Assembly (NCBI RefSeq): GCF_000092905.1
Contig: NC_014098.1
Location: forward strand, 930,001 to 994,000
Source: Kyrpidia tusciae DSM 2912
GTDB taxonomy: Bacteria; Bacillota; Bacilli; Kyrpidiales; Kyrpidiaceae
Length of the DNA stretch: 64,000 nucleotides
Direction of reading: 5' to 3'
Shown here: piece after piece, positions 39,880 through 48,745 of the stretch
How the letters are laid out: each line of letters opens with the position of its first letter
How positions within the stretch are numbered: position 1 is the stretch's first letter
Program-made: the position numbers and the translations under genes
The notes under the pieces: generated by a model
Database searches by the model: none
The model's input: the letters and a program-made list of their open reading frames with translations, nothing else
Told to the model about the DNA's origin: nothing

Positions 39880-40683
39880 ATGGCAGTGGGGCCGGACGTG
39901 TTGGCGGCGTGGTCAGAACGGTTGTTTCGGGCCGAGAGAGAGCGCCGGCCGGTGGAGCCGTTGACGGATCAAGAACCTGGGCTTACGGTCGAGGATGCTT
40001 ATCAAATTCAGTTGGATGTGGTGCAGCGAAAGCTGGAGTTGGGAGACGAGGTGGTCGGGCACAAGATCGGCCTGACCAGCCGGCCAATGCAGGAAATGTT
40101 CGGAGTCGGCGAGCCCGATTACGGCCATCTGTTTCGCTCGATGGCCTACGCGTCCGGGGCGGTGATCGGCTATCCGCTCATGCAGCCCCGGGTGGAAGCG
40201 GAGATTGCCTTTGTCTTGAACAAGGATCTGAAAGGGCCCGGCCTGGGGATTCACGATGTCCTGCGGGCCACAGAGTACGTTGTGCCGGCCATTGAGGTGG
40301 TGGACAGCCGGATCGAGAATTGGCGGATCAAACTGCCGGATACGGTGGCGGACAACGCGTCGTCCGGATGTTTTGTGCTCGGGGATCGCCCAACGCGAGT
40401 TGAGGACGTGGATCTTCAGGTTGTGGGTATGGCCCTCTATGAGGACGGGGAAGTGGTGCAGACCGGAGCCGGGGCTGCGGTACTGGGGCATCCGGCTTTG
40501 GGCGTGGCTTGGCTGGCGAACAAATTATCGGAGTTTGGGACGGTGCTGCGAGCGGGCCATGTGGTCCTGTCGGGGGCCGTGAGCGCGGCGGTGAATGCCA
40601 AGCCCGGATCGAGGTACGTGGTGAATTTTGGACGGTTGGGTCGGGTGGAAGCGGTATTTCCGGAACGGGAGGGAGAGGCGTGA
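39880..40683 (+). CDS. dmpE: 2-oxopent-4-enoate hydratase
   Basis: It adds water to 2-hydroxypenta-2,4-dienoate to give 4-hydroxy-2-oxovalerate. The 267-residue protein belongs to the hydratase/decarboxylase family: [38 protein letters not shown] (metal-binding Glu pair), [23 protein letters not shown] and the [10 protein letters not shown] motif. The same blocks occur in dmpH downstream, its paralogue. It follows dmpC by 15 nt with GAGGAGGGAGG. Confidence 0.92.
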   Translation: MAVGPDVLAAWSERLFRAERERRPVEPLTDQEPGLTVEDAYQIQLDVVQRKLELGDEVVGHKIGLTSRPMQEMFGVGEPDYGHLFRSMAYASGAVIGYPLMQPRVEAEIAFVLNKDLKGPGLGIHDVLRATEYVVPAIEVVDSRIENWRIKLPDTVADNASSGCFVLGDRPTRVEDVDLQVVGMALYEDGEVVQTGAGAAVLGHPALGVAWLANKLSEFGTVLRAGHVVLSGAVSAAVNAKPGSRYVVNFGRLGRVEAVFPEREGEA

Positions 40684-41561
40684 AGCTGAAGGCGGCCATC
40701 GTAGGGTCGGGGAACATTGGGACAGACTTGATGTTTAAGCTTTTGCGCAGTGAATGGGTGGAACCGCGTTGGATGGTCGGGATCGATCCGGAGTCCGAGG
40801 GGCTGCGTCGGGCGAAGGAGCTGGGCTTGGAGACGTCGGCGGAGGGGCTCAAGGCGGTGCTGGATCAAGGGGTTCGGCCGGACCTGGTGTTTGACGCCAC
40901 CAGTGCCAAAGCCCACGTGCGCCATGCCAAATTGTTGAGAGAGGCGGGCATTCAAGCGATCGATTTGACGCCGGCCGCCAGGGGCCCGTATGTCATCGCT
41001 GCGGTGAATCTGGGAGAGCACCTGGATGCGCCCAACGTGAACATGGTGACCTGCGGAGGTCAGGCGACGGTACCGATGGTGTATGCCGTCAGCCGGGTGG
41101 TGGGGGTGTCCTACGCCGAGATCGTGGCCACCATCGCCAGCAAGAGCGCCGGACCGGGGACGCGGCAAAACATCGACGAGTTTACAGAAACCACGGCCAA
41201 GGCGCTGGAGGTCATCGGCGGAGCCCGAAAAGGGAAGGCGATCATCATTCTGAATCCGGCGGAGCCTCCGATTCTCATGCGGGACACGATTTATTGTTTG
41301 ATCGACGAGACCGGGGACGAGGTTTATGAGCGGATCGACCAGTCCATCCGTGCGATGGTGGCGCATGTCCAGGAGTTTGTTCCGGGGTATCGCCTGAACC
41401 GGGACCCGATTTATCGCGACAACCTTGTGAGCATCTCCATTGAGGTCGAAGGACTGGGGGATTTTCTGCCCGTGTACGCCGGGAATCTCGATATCATGAC
41501 GGCGGCCGCCACCAAAGTGGGCGAAGAATTTGCCAAAAGTCGCCTGGCGATTCAGCGTTGA
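40680..41561 (+). CDS. dmpF: acetaldehyde dehydrogenase (acylating)
   Basis: It converts acetaldehyde, CoA and NAD to acetyl-CoA, accepting acetaldehyde through a channel from the DmpG aldolase. The 293-residue protein has the Rossmann motif [18 protein letters not shown], the catalytic-Cys region [18 protein letters not shown] near residue 125, and [19 protein letters not shown] near 155. The GTG start shares GTGA with the dmpE stop and is preceded by GGGAGG, so the genes are coupled. Confidence 0.94.
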   Translation: MKLKAAIVGSGNIGTDLMFKLLRSEWVEPRWMVGIDPESEGLRRAKELGLETSAEGLKAVLDQGVRPDLVFDATSAKAHVRHAKLLREAGIQAIDLTPAARGPYVIAAVNLGEHLDAPNVNMVTCGGQATVPMVYAVSRVVGVSYAEIVATIASKSAGPGTRQNIDEFTETTAKALEVIGGARKGKAIIILNPAEPPILMRDTIYCLIDETGDEVYERIDQSIRAMVAHVQEFVPGYRLNRDPIYRDNLVSISIEVEGLGDFLPVYAGNLDIMTAAATKVGEEFAKSRLAIQR

Positions 41562-41578
41562 CGGATAGGAGGGAAACC

Positions 41579-42616
41579 ATGGAAAAGCGGACGATTCGAG
41601 TGACGGATGTGACCCTTCGGGACGGGATGCACGCGGTGCGCCATCAGTTCAGTGCCGAAGACGCCCGGGTGATCTCCCGGGCGTTGGATGAGACGGGAGT
41701 GGCGATCATTGAAGCGACGCATGGAGACGGTTTGGGCGGCAGTTCGGTCCAGTACGGTTTTTCCAAAGAGACGGAAGAAGACTACCTGCGGGCGGTGTGC
41801 GAGACGGTCAAGCGCAGCAAAGTCGCGGCCCTGCTTCTGCCGGGGATCGGAACCGTTGAAGACATGAAGCGAGCCGCGGAGTATGGAATCCGCGTGATTC
41901 GGGTGGCGACCCACTGCACCGAGGCGGACATTTCAGAGCAGCATATTGGGGAAGCGAGGAAAATGGGGTTGGAGACGGTGGGATTCCTGATGATGGCCCA
42001 CATGGTGCCGGCCCAAACCCTGGTGGAAGAAGCGAAAAAGATGGCCTCCTACGGGGCGCAGACCGTGTACGTGGTGGACTCGGCCGGCGCCATGCTCATG
42101 GACGAAGTGCGGCAAAAAGTGGCGGCTCTGCGGGAAGCGCTGCCGGAGGAAGTGGAGGTGGGGTTCCACGCCCACAATAACCTCGGGGTGTCGGTGGCCA
42201 ATTCCATTGCCGCCGTAGAGGCCGGGGCGACCCGGATTGACGCCAGCCTGGCGGGTCTTGGGGCCGGGGCGGGGAACACGCCTTTGGAGGTGTTTGCGGC
42301 GGCGGCCGAAAAGGCGGGCATCGAGACCGGGGTGAATCTTTACGCGGCAATGGATGCGGCGGAGGATGTGGTGCGTCCCCGCATGACGCGACCGGTGCAG
42401 ACCGACCGGGTGAGTTTGACCATGGGGTATGCAGGCGTGTATTCGAGCTTTTTGCTGCACGCTTTCCGAGCGGCGGAGCAGTTTGGCGTGGATGCTCGGG
42501 ACATCCTGGTGGAGTTGGGCAAACGGAAGGTGGTCGGCGGCCAGGAGGACATGATCGTCGACGTGGCGGTGGAGCTGGCGCGCCAGAAGAAAGCGGCGGT
42601 GTCCGCCGGATCGTGA
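41579..42616 (+). CDS. dmpG: 4-hydroxy-2-oxovalerate aldolase
   Basis: It splits 4-hydroxy-2-oxovalerate to pyruvate and acetaldehyde, in complex with DmpF. The 345-residue TIM-barrel protein begins VTDVTLRDGMHAVRHQF (metal-ligand Asp and catalytic-region His), has THGDGLGGSS, the metal HxH motif in GFHAHNNLGVSVANS near residue 200, and the HMGL-like communication-domain C-terminus. ATG 41579 follows TAGGAGGG. The dmpF and dmpG gene pair is adjacent as in all known meta-cleavage clusters. Confidence 0.95.
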   Translation: MEKRTIRVTDVTLRDGMHAVRHQFSAEDARVISRALDETGVAIIEATHGDGLGGSSVQYGFSKETEEDYLRAVCETVKRSKVAALLLPGIGTVEDMKRAAEYGIRVIRVATHCTEADISEQHIGEARKMGLETVGFLMMAHMVPAQTLVEEAKKMASYGAQTVYVVDSAGAMLMDEVRQKVAALREALPEEVEVGFHAHNNLGVSVANSIAAVEAGATRIDASLAGLGAGAGNTPLEVFAAAAEKAGIETGVNLYAAMDAAEDVVRPRMTRPVQTDRVSLTMGYAGVYSSFLLHAFRAAEQFGVDARDILVELGKRKVVGGQEDMIVDVAVELARQKKAAVSAGS

Positions 42617-42728
42617 GTGCCTCGGGGATCTCCCCGGGGTTGCGGTACCGAGCGAACGGTTCGGGGGTGCCGGGTAGTGTCGCGCCGTCCGCGGCATAGC
42701 AAATGCGGGTGAGGGAGGGATCTGTGGC

Positions 42729-43502
42729 GTGGATCTTGAGTCATTGGCCCGGCGGGTGAGTGAGCATCAGCGTAAAGGTCTTGCAATGAAGAAATTGACA
42801 TTGGAATATCCGGAACTGACGGTGGAGCAGGCGTATCGCATTCAGGCTCTTTCTGTGGAGCGGTCCGTGGCGGAAGGGGATCGGTTCGTCGGGTGGAAGA
42901 TGGGGCTGACCAGTCGGGCGAAGCAGGTATCGGTGGGGGTGGATGAGCCGATTTATGGGCGGCTGCTGGCTTCCATGGAACTTCGCGAGTCCCTGCTTTC
43001 GGTCGGCGGCTTGGTCCACCCCCGCGTGGAACCGGAGTTGGCTTTCGTGCTGAAAGAAGGACTCCACGGGGAGTCGGTGACGCCCCGGGAGGTTTGGCGG
43101 GCGACGGAATGCGTGGTTCCGGCGTTGGAAGTGATCGATAGCCGATACGAGAATTTTTCGTTCACTCTGGTGGATGTCGTGGCGGACAATGCCTCATCGG
43201 CCCGGTTTTACCTGGGAGAACAGGGGTTTTCTCCGTATGGGGCGAGGTGGGATGAGGTCGGGGTCGTGATGCGCAAGAACGGTGAGGTGGTGCAGACCGG
43301 GGCCGGGGCGGCGGTGTTGGGCCATCCGGTGCGATCGGTGATGATGCTGACGCGTATGCTCGCCCGGGAAGGGTTGGGACTGGAGCCCGGGATGGTGGTT
43401 TTGACCGGGGGGATCACCGAAGCGGTCCCGGTGCAACCGGGGGATGCGGTGGAGGTGTCCTACGAGGGGCTCGGGAGCTTGGAGCTGAGGGTGGGCCGGT
43501 AG
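42729..43502 (+). CDS. dmpH: 4-oxalocrotonate decarboxylase
   Basis: It decarboxylates 2-oxo-3-hexenedioate to 2-hydroxypenta-2,4-dienoate, joining the oxidative branch to dmpE. The 257-residue protein shares the hydratase/decarboxylase fold with dmpE: GWKMGLTSRAKQVSVGVDEPIYG, HPRVEPELAFVL, DVVADNASSARFYLG and [11 protein letters not shown]. Assignment as decarboxylase rather than a second hydratase rests on the M-K-K-L-T-L-E-Y-type N-terminus, K-M-G-L-T-S-R-A-K-Q and position before the tautomerase. GTG 42729 follows GGGAGGG. Confidence 0.88.
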   Translation: MDLESLARRVSEHQRKGLAMKKLTLEYPELTVEQAYRIQALSVERSVAEGDRFVGWKMGLTSRAKQVSVGVDEPIYGRLLASMELRESLLSVGGLVHPRVEPELAFVLKEGLHGESVTPREVWRATECVVPALEVIDSRYENFSFTLVDVVADNASSARFYLGEQGFSPYGARWDEVGVVMRKNGEVVQTGAGAAVLGHPVRSVMMLTRMLAREGLGLEPGMVVLTGGITEAVPVQPGDAVEVSYEGLGSLELRVGR

Positions 43503-43592
43503 CCTTCGGTTCCGGGTTGCGGATGCGTTTATTCTGAACATGCGGGCATCGGTGAGAGGTTTCAGGTTGTCACGAGAAACGAGGTGAACTCG

Positions 43593-43811
43593 ATGCCTCT
43601 GGTGCAGCTGCACATTCTGGAAGGCCGGTCGGCCGAGGTGAAAAAGAGGGCGATCGAAGAGGTGACCGAGGCTCTTCACCGCAGCCTTGGAGCGCCCCGG
43701 GAGAATATTCGGGTTGTGATTTACGAGATCCCCAAGTCCCATTGGGCGGTGGGTGGGGTCACGATGGAAGAGAAACAACCGGAACATGTCACCACTTCGG
43801 GCGGTTCGTAA
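43593..43811 (+). CDS. dmpI: 4-oxalocrotonate tautomerase
   Basis: It converts 2-hydroxymuconate to 2-oxo-3-hexenedioate. The 72-residue protein begins MPLVQLHILEGRSAEVKKRA; removal of the initiator Met would expose the catalytic Pro1. Arg residues near positions 12 and 40 fit the family. The ATG at 43593 rather than the in-frame codon at 43584 is required for Pro1. The C-terminus (EKQPEHVTTSGGS) is about ten residues longer than in classical 62-residue 4-OT. Confidence 0.92.
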   Translation: MPLVQLHILEGRSAEVKKRAIEEVTEALHRSLGAPRENIRVVIYEIPKSHWAVGGVTMEEKQPEHVTTSGGS

Positions 43812-43835
43812 TCTGTGGATGGAGGTGAAAGGGAG

Positions 43836-44282
43836 ATGAGCGAGACCAAAGCGGTTCGGCAGACCTATGCTCTCACACACACCGCAGCTTTTGCGATGGT
43901 GGAAGCCGCCGTCTCCAAAGCCCAGGAGATCGGGGTTCGGCTGAATGTGGCGGTGGCGGATGCCGGGGGAAATCTTTTAGCGTTCTTACGCATGGACGGA
44001 GCGCCGCTTTTGAGCGGAAAGATTGCCCAGGACAAGGCGTATACCGCCGCGGCATTCGGCAAGGCGACGGGGGACTGGTATGCCTTTATCAAGGATGACC
44101 CGGCCCTTTTGCACGGGATTGTTCACACGGACCGGTTGGTGATCTTCGGCGGCGGCCTGCCCATCTATTGTGGAGACCATCTGCTTGGCGGGATCGGCTG
44201 CTCGGGGGGATCCGCCGAGGAGGACACCCTTTGTGCCGCGGCAGGACTGGCGGCGCTGGAGAGCCACTTGCACGGGCAATAA
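43836..44282 (+). CDS. GlcG/HbpS (DUF336) family protein
   Basis: The 148-residue protein has the family pattern VAVADAGGNLLAFLRMDGAPLLS, IAQDKAYTAAAFGK and a Gly-rich end (GGLPIYCGDHLLGGIGCSGG). DUF336 proteins are found beside many aromatic and short-chain acid pathways; HbpS binds heme or degradation products, while a catalytic role has not been settled. It is the last gene before the cluster terminator and is co-transcribed with dmpI (24-nt gap, AAAGGGAG site). Confidence 0.85.
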   Translation: MSETKAVRQTYALTHTAAFAMVEAAVSKAQEIGVRLNVAVADAGGNLLAFLRMDGAPLLSGKIAQDKAYTAAAFGKATGDWYAFIKDDPALLHGIVHTDRLVIFGGGLPIYCGDHLLGGIGCSGGSAEEDTLCAAAGLAALESHLHGQ

Positions 44283-44349
44283 GAGAATCTCGGCTCATCA
44301 CGAGAACGGTGCAATGTGGGAAACAAAACAAGTCATCGGTACAAGTGAG

Positions 44350-44375
44350 CGGGACCTCGCGGCGGGTCTCGTTTT
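44350..44375 (+). terminator. terminator of the aromatic-degradation operon
   Basis: CGGGACC (44350-44356) pairs with GGTCTCG (44365-44371) with one G-U pair, followed by TTTT. The surrounding 230 nt (44283-44515) holds no convincing gene. Confidence 0.6.
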
Positions 44376-44515
44376 ATCTTGGGGGGTATTCGCCGAGGTG
44401 CGAAAAGGGATAAACTGGAGTCCACGGTTGGAAGCAAATCGCTTCTATGAAGAATCACCGGATTCCTATGCATTCATGTATGAGTGATTATAATGGAGGG
44501 AAGGGGGGATGAGAA

Positions 44516-44989
44516 ATGGATGCGAAGGCGTTTCGGCAAGTGATGGGGTTGTTCGGTACTGGAGTTACGGTGGTGACGGTGCCGGACGGGGACGGGGCCC
44601 ACGGAATGACGGCCAATTCCTTTACGTCGGTGTCCTTGGATCCACCGCTGATTCTGGTCTCGGTGGACCGGCGGGCTCGCACCCACGAGCTCATTCGGGA
44701 GGCCGGGAGGTTTGGGGTGAGCATCCTGCGGGAGGAACAGGAGGGGGTTTCTCGGCATTTTGCGGGGAAACCGGATCCCGCGGTGGCGGTCGATTTGGAG
44801 TATGAATGGCCCGAAGACATTCCGGTGTTGGCGGGAAGTCTGGCCCAGATCGCGTGCCGGTTGTGGGCGGAATACGACGGCGGGGATCACACCCTTTATG
44901 TGGGGGAGGTCCTGCACCTATCCGCGAATGAGGGGCGGCCCTTGTTATTTTTCCAAGGCCGGTATCGGAGACTTGGGGAGATTTTGTGA
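44516..44989 (+). CDS. flavin reductase-family protein (HpaC/DIM6 type)
   Basis: The 157-residue split-barrel protein has FRQVMGLFGTGVTVVTV at the N-terminus, GMTANSFTSVSLDPPLILVSVD (family FMN-binding block around S-F-T-S-V-S-L-D-P-P) and RFGVSILREEQ. Such proteins supply FMNH2 or FADH2 to two-component monooxygenases. It lies beyond the operon terminator with TATAAT at 44489-44494 just upstream, so it is a separate unit. Its monooxygenase partner is not in this window; the diiron hydroxylase uses DmpP instead. Confidence 0.88.
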   Translation: MDAKAFRQVMGLFGTGVTVVTVPDGDGAHGMTANSFTSVSLDPPLILVSVDRRARTHELIREAGRFGVSILREEQEGVSRHFAGKPDPAVAVDLEYEWPEDIPVLAGSLAQIACRLWAEYDGGDHTLYVGEVLHLSANEGRPLLFFQGRYRRLGEIL

Positions 44990-45066
44990 ACGCCGCTCAT
45001 ATACATAAAGCAGGTTGTCGGTCACCGCAGCCTAAACCCGGTGCATTTGGCGAGGAGGGGACGGCG

Positions 45067-45234
45067 ATGTGGAGGCATTGGCTGAGCCTGCTGATCGGAA
45101 TCTGGCTTTTTATTTCTCCGTGGGTCATCGATTTGTCGAATCGGGTGGCGACGACGTGGGATTTTGTCATTGTTGGGATTTTGGTTTTTATCCTGAGCAT
45201 TGTGGATTTGTCCCAGGGTAAAGGTGCGCCTTGA
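45067..45234 (+). CDS. small SPW-repeat membrane protein
   Basis: The 55-residue protein starts at ATG 45067 after GAGGAGGGG. It has two hydrophobic helices, the first containing the S-P-W motif (WLFISPWVIDL) of the SPW-repeat family and the second IVGILVFILSIVDL. Family members usually have one or two such hairpins and no known function. It is a single small gene between the flavin reductase and the NAD genes. Confidence 0.7.
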   Translation: MWRHWLSLLIGIWLFISPWVIDLSNRVATTWDFVIVGILVFILSIVDLSQGKGAP

Positions 45235-45345
45235 CGGTTCGGGGTTGAGCCTCTGTGTTTCGATCCGCGCCTCCGGGCGGAAGCTGCTGACGCCGCGTCC
45301 GGGTCGCACGGGCAAGTGCCCATTGAACCACTTCGTTTCACCAGT

Positions 45346-45378
45346 TACGGCTGCGGGAAGCCCCGGAGCCGTATTTTT
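45346..45378 (+). terminator. rho-independent terminator after the SPW gene
   Basis: TACGGCT (45346-45352) pairs with AGCCGTA (45367-45373), an inner CGGG/CCCG extends the stem after one mismatch, and TTTTT follows. Confidence 0.75.
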
Positions 45379-45504
45379 CGTGAGAACAGCCCTGAAGGTG
45401 GGCGATGTCTCACAGGGGGCCGGATGGGGTCCCGGGATGCGAGTTCAGCCTTTTCGGGCTGCCCGAAGAGGGCCAGGACACGTCAGGGCCCGGGTGTCTT
45501 GCGG

Positions 45505-45533
45505 TTGGCTTGCGTTCCAACTCCATGTATACT
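45505..45533 (+). promoter_or_regulatory. promoter of the split NAD synthetase genes
   Basis: TTGGCT (45505-45510) and TATACT (45528-45533) are 17 nt apart, about 50 nt before the ATG at 45585. Confidence 0.55.
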
Positions 45534-45584
45534 GGATCGTGAGCCAATGGGGCGATGGAGTCGGAGACAGGTGGAGTGGATTCA

Positions 45585-46457
45585 ATGCCTTTTCGCGTAG
45601 GATTGGTGCAGATGCGCCCGGTGTTAGGCGATGTGGCGGAAAATGCCCGCCGCCATGTGATGTGGGTGGAGAAGGCCAAGGGGGCCGGTTGTGATCTGGT
45701 GGTATTTCCGGAGCTCAGTCTCACCGGTTACTGGCTGAAAGACTTGGCGGTGGACTGTGCCCGGATGGTGGAAGACCGGGAGGTGCGGCAGGTCATTCAG
45801 GCGAGCCGGCACGCGGATATCGTGTTTGGCATGGTGGAGATGACCAAGAGATACACGTTGTACAACACCGCCCTGTACGTGTCCGGGGGCGAGGTGGTGT
45901 ATCGCCATCACAAGGTTTACCCGCCCACCTATGGGATGTTTGAAGAGAACCGCTACTTTGGGCGGGGGAAGCGGGTGCGCGCCTTCGATGCCCCGGGGGG
46001 GCGTTTTGGACTGATGATCTGTGAAGATGCCTGGCACCCCTCGGTCCCTTATATCCTGACAGAGGACGGTGCGATGGTGCTGATTATTCCTTCGGCCAGC
46101 CCGGCCAGGCCGGCGGTGGGTGAGCGGGTGGGATCCCAGGAGACGTGGTACCGCACCTTGCGTACCTACGCCCAATTGTTCGGGGTCTACGTTTTGTTTG
46201 CTAACCGGGTCGGGGTCGAGGACGGCGTGGCATTTTATGGAGGGTCGGCGGTGGTGGATCCCTTCGGAGAGATCATCGCCGCGGCGCCGGAGTTTGAAGA
46301 GACCCTGCTGGTGGTGGATGTGCATGAGGAGGTTCTCCAGCGGAGCCGGTTGACAACTCCCTTGGGGCGGGATGAACAACTGGATGTCACGGTTCGGGAA
46401 TTGGGTCGGATCTACGAGGGGCGGTACGGAGGGGGGCGGTGGAGTGAACCTTTTTGA
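45585..46457 (+). CDS. nitrilase-superfamily amidase, glutaminase partner of NadE
   Basis: The 290-residue protein has the nitrilase catalytic triad: Glu in [12 protein letters not shown] near residue 40, Lys in [20 protein letters not shown] near 112, and Cys in [11 protein letters not shown] near 147. It overlaps the short NAD synthetase gene by 14 nt. In glutamine-dependent NAD synthetases this amidase is fused N-terminally to the synthetase; here the same two parts are separate genes. Supplying ammonia from glutamine to NadE is inferred from that arrangement. ATG 45585 follows GGTGGAG; ATG 45555 is in frame. Confidence 0.85.
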   Translation: MPFRVGLVQMRPVLGDVAENARRHVMWVEKAKGAGCDLVVFPELSLTGYWLKDLAVDCARMVEDREVRQVIQASRHADIVFGMVEMTKRYTLYNTALYVSGGEVVYRHHKVYPPTYGMFEENRYFGRGKRVRAFDAPGGRFGLMICEDAWHPSVPYILTEDGAMVLIIPSASPARPAVGERVGSQETWYRTLRTYAQLFGVYVLFANRVGVEDGVAFYGGSAVVDPFGEIIAAAPEFEETLLVVDVHEEVLQRSRLTTPLGRDEQLDVTVRELGRIYEGRYGGGRWSEPF

Positions 46458-47289
46458 GCGTTCCGCCGAGGAGCTGTTGGCGATTTCGGTGCCCCTTGCG
46501 GTGAAGATGATGACCCGGTTTTTGCAGGATGAAGTGAGCAAGGCGGGGTTCTCCAAAGTGGTACTCGGTCTTTCCGGGGGCATCGATTCGGCGGTGGTCG
46601 CGTATCTTGCCGCCCGGGCTTTTGATCGCGGGCAGATCCTCGCCGTGCTTATGCCGTATAAGACCAGTTCTCCGGCCAGCCTGGACGATGCCAGGAGGGT
46701 AGTCGAACAACTGGACTTGCCGAGCGAGATCGTGGACATCACCCCGATGGTGGACGCATTTTTCGCCGGGGATCCCGAGGCGTCGGCGCTGCGCCGGGGA
46801 AACCGAATGGCCCGGGAGAGAATGTGCGTGCTGTACGATCGATCGGCCCGGGATGGCGCTCTGGTGATCGGAACCAGTAATAAAACGGAGCTTCTTCTCG
46901 GATATGGAACCCAGTTCGGGGATATGGCCTCGGCGATCAATCCCATTGGCGATCTCTACAAAACCCAGATTCGCCAGGTGGCGCGATATCTGGGAGTCCC
47001 GAGAGAGATTCAGGAAAAACCGCCGAGCGCCGATTTATGGGCGGATCAGACGGACGAGCAGGAGCTCGGGTTCACATACGAGGAGGTGGACCGCCTCCTC
47101 TACTGCATGGTCGATCTGCAGTACAGCCGTCGGGATCTGGTGAATTTGGGCTTTGCGCCCCGGTTTATCGATGCCGTGGCGAAGAGGGTGCGGATCAACC
47201 AGTTTAAACGCCGGCCTCCGGTGATCGCCAAGTTGTCTCGGAGGACCATCGGGGTGGATTTTCGCTATCCCCGGGATTGGGGCTTGTGA
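46444..47289 (+). CDS. nadE: NAD+ synthetase (amidation domain only)
   Basis: It adenylates nicotinate adenine dinucleotide and amidates it to NAD. The 281-residue protein has the pyrophosphatase-type P-loop [19 protein letters not shown] near residue 40, the [19 protein letters not shown]-like block ([18 protein letters not shown]) near 142, and the family ending [16 protein letters not shown]-type segment ([19 protein letters not shown]). It lacks an amidase domain. Start GTG 46444 follows a GGGGGG-rich site inside the end of the amidase gene. Confidence 0.93.
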   Translation: MNLFERSAEELLAISVPLAVKMMTRFLQDEVSKAGFSKVVLGLSGGIDSAVVAYLAARAFDRGQILAVLMPYKTSSPASLDDARRVVEQLDLPSEIVDITPMVDAFFAGDPEASALRRGNRMARERMCVLYDRSARDGALVIGTSNKTELLLGYGTQFGDMASAINPIGDLYKTQIRQVARYLGVPREIQEKPPSADLWADQTDEQELGFTYEEVDRLLYCMVDLQYSRRDLVNLGFAPRFIDAVAKRVRINQFKRRPPVIAKLSRRTIGVDFRYPRDWGL

Positions 47290-47307
47290 TGAAAGGAAGG
47301 GGACGGC

Positions 47308-48051
47308 ATGTCTGGACATTCCAAATGGCACAATATCCAGCGGCGAAAGGGCAAGCAGGATGCGGTGCGGGGGCAGTTGTTTACGAAAATGTCCCGGGAA
47401 ATTTATGCGGCGACCCGACAAGGCGGCAGTAACCCGGAGACGAATTATCGCCTGAAGACGGCGATCGAGCGGGCCCGGGCGGCCAATATGCCCATGGACA
47501 GCATCCAGCGCACCATTGACAAGGCCGCGGGCAATGTGGAAGGTGTCAATTACGAGGAGATGTTTTACGAGGGCTATGGCCCGGGTGGCGCCGCGGTGAT
47601 GGTGCAGCTGCTCACCGATAACCGCAACCGGACGGCCGCCGAGATCCGGCACATTTTTTCCAAACGGGGCGGAAGTCTCGGCGAGAGTGGGTGTGTGGCT
47701 TGGATGTTCGACCGCAAAGGAGTCATCGAAATTTCCCGGGAGGGGTTCCCGGGCTCGGAGGACGACGCCATGATGGCCGCCCTGGAAGCTGGGGCGGAAG
47801 ATTTTACAGCGGAGGAAGATCGTTACGTGATCACCGTGGCACCCGAGCAACTCCGGGAAGTGCGTGAAAATCTGGAAAAAGCCGGAGTGCCCATCGCAGG
47901 GGCCGAGGTGACCTTTGTTCCACAAACCACGGTCAACCTTGAAGGGGACGAAGCCCAGCGGATGGTGGATCTCCTCGAAGCCCTCGAAGAACACGACGAT
48001 GTACAAAACGTGTTTTCCAATGTGGATCTGAGTGACGAGGACTTGATGTGA
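47308..48051 (+). CDS. yebC: YebC/TACO1-family protein
   Basis: The 247-residue protein begins MSGHSKWHNIQRRKGKQDA, the diagnostic YebC start, with ARAANMPMDSIQRTIDKAAG and the acidic C-terminal domain ending in LEALEEHDDVQNVFSNVDL. Family members are described either as transcription regulators or as translation factors aiding ribosomes at difficult sequences; sequence does not choose. It begins the ruv locus, as in many bacteria. Confidence 0.94.
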   Translation: MSGHSKWHNIQRRKGKQDAVRGQLFTKMSREIYAATRQGGSNPETNYRLKTAIERARAANMPMDSIQRTIDKAAGNVEGVNYEEMFYEGYGPGGAAVMVQLLTDNRNRTAAEIRHIFSKRGGSLGESGCVAWMFDRKGVIEISREGFPGSEDDAMMAALEAGAEDFTAEEDRYVITVAPEQLREVRENLEKAGVPIAGAEVTFVPQTTVNLEGDEAQRMVDLLEALEEHDDVQNVFSNVDLSDEDLM

Positions 48052-48151
48052 AAATATGTGTTAGATCTGTGCCCAACGAGGCAGGGATCGGATAAACCGG
48101 GGGGGCCGCGGCGATACTGGGAATGAATCGGGTTTGCGGGAGGAATCGCCC

Positions 48152-48700
48152 ATGGTTCATGCGCCAATGTTTCTGATTCGGGTGTTCACCGCGGTCATCC
48201 CGGCGCTGGCGGCGGTCGGTTTTGTTGCGGGTTCCGTCCAAGCGGCCTCGCCGCTGTATCTTCCCACTTTCGGCGTATTTGCGCCGGAACAGGAGGCCCT
48301 TTTTGTCACGGAGTACACCGGCGGCCTGTTGCGGATTCACCAGGGGGTGGTGGCGGACGTGACAGAGCCGGCTTTTGCCACGCCCGGGGCGCGCTGGGTG
48401 CTGGACGGAGGGCTGACGGTGGTGTCCAATCTGCCGGTGTTTCGGCGTTCGGTGTCCGATATCCCCCTTGACGTGAAGGGACACTTGTACTTTGTCCTTC
48501 GCCAGGATAACCATCTGGTTCTCTGCGACGGACAGCCAGGAACCGGGAAGGTGGTCAAAGATTTTGGTCTGCTAAACGTGGAAAGGGCGGCTAAAGGGTT
48601 GCCGAAAGGGGCCCTGGATAGTTTGCGGCGCGGGGTTCGGGTGGATGGGCGCGAGGATTATGCCTCCATTTTGGACACGTATGGAGAATATTTACACTGA
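48152..48700 (+). CDS. BofC-like exported protein
   Basis: The 182-residue protein has a signal peptide (hydrophobic residues about 8-30, then VQAASP). The C-terminal part (HLYFVLRQDNHLVLCDGQPG, then VERAAKGLPKGALDSLRRGV and the DYASILDTYGEYLH end) resembles the BofC C-terminal domain. In Bacillus, bofC precedes ruvA and acts in forespore control of sigma-K activation. Similar location here, between yebC and ruvC, supports the call. ATG 48152 follows GGGAGGAA. Confidence 0.7.
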   Translation: MVHAPMFLIRVFTAVIPALAAVGFVAGSVQAASPLYLPTFGVFAPEQEALFVTEYTGGLLRIHQGVVADVTEPAFATPGARWVLDGGLTVVSNLPVFRRSVSDIPLDVKGHLYFVLRQDNHLVLCDGQPGTGKVVKDFGLLNVERAAKGLPKGALDSLRRGVRVDGREDYASILDTYGEYLH

Positions 48701-48745
48701 AAATGAGGCGAGAGGGCGGAGTGCGGGGTGAGGAGAGAAGCAGGG

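Larger units (their letters stand above)
45235..45584. other. spacer between SPW gene and the NAD-synthesis genes
   Basis: About 350 nt without a supported gene. It holds a terminator (45346-45378), a GC-rich stretch with imperfect hairpins, and a promoter (45505-45533). No known riboswitch was recognised. Confidence 0.5.

Noticed and set aside
42617-42728. Terminator or gene between dmpG and dmpH
   Set aside because: A CGGGG/CCCCG hairpin is present but has no T run, and the 111-nt gap contains no start codon with a ribosome site leading to a separate protein.
44283-44515. Open frame running from the DUF336 gene end to the flavin reductase
   Set aside because: It starts inside the upstream gene in another frame, crosses the operon terminator and has no family resemblance.
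28496-44515. Aromatic cluster as a recent mobile island
   Set aside because: No transposase, integrase, tRNA attachment site or flanking direct repeat was seen, and base composition and start-codon use match the neighbours. The aminotransferase remnant alone does not prove insertion.
45235-45584. Riboswitch before the NAD synthetase genes
   Set aside because: Several GC-rich hairpins exist, but no conserved core of a known NAD, purine or other riboswitch could be recognised.
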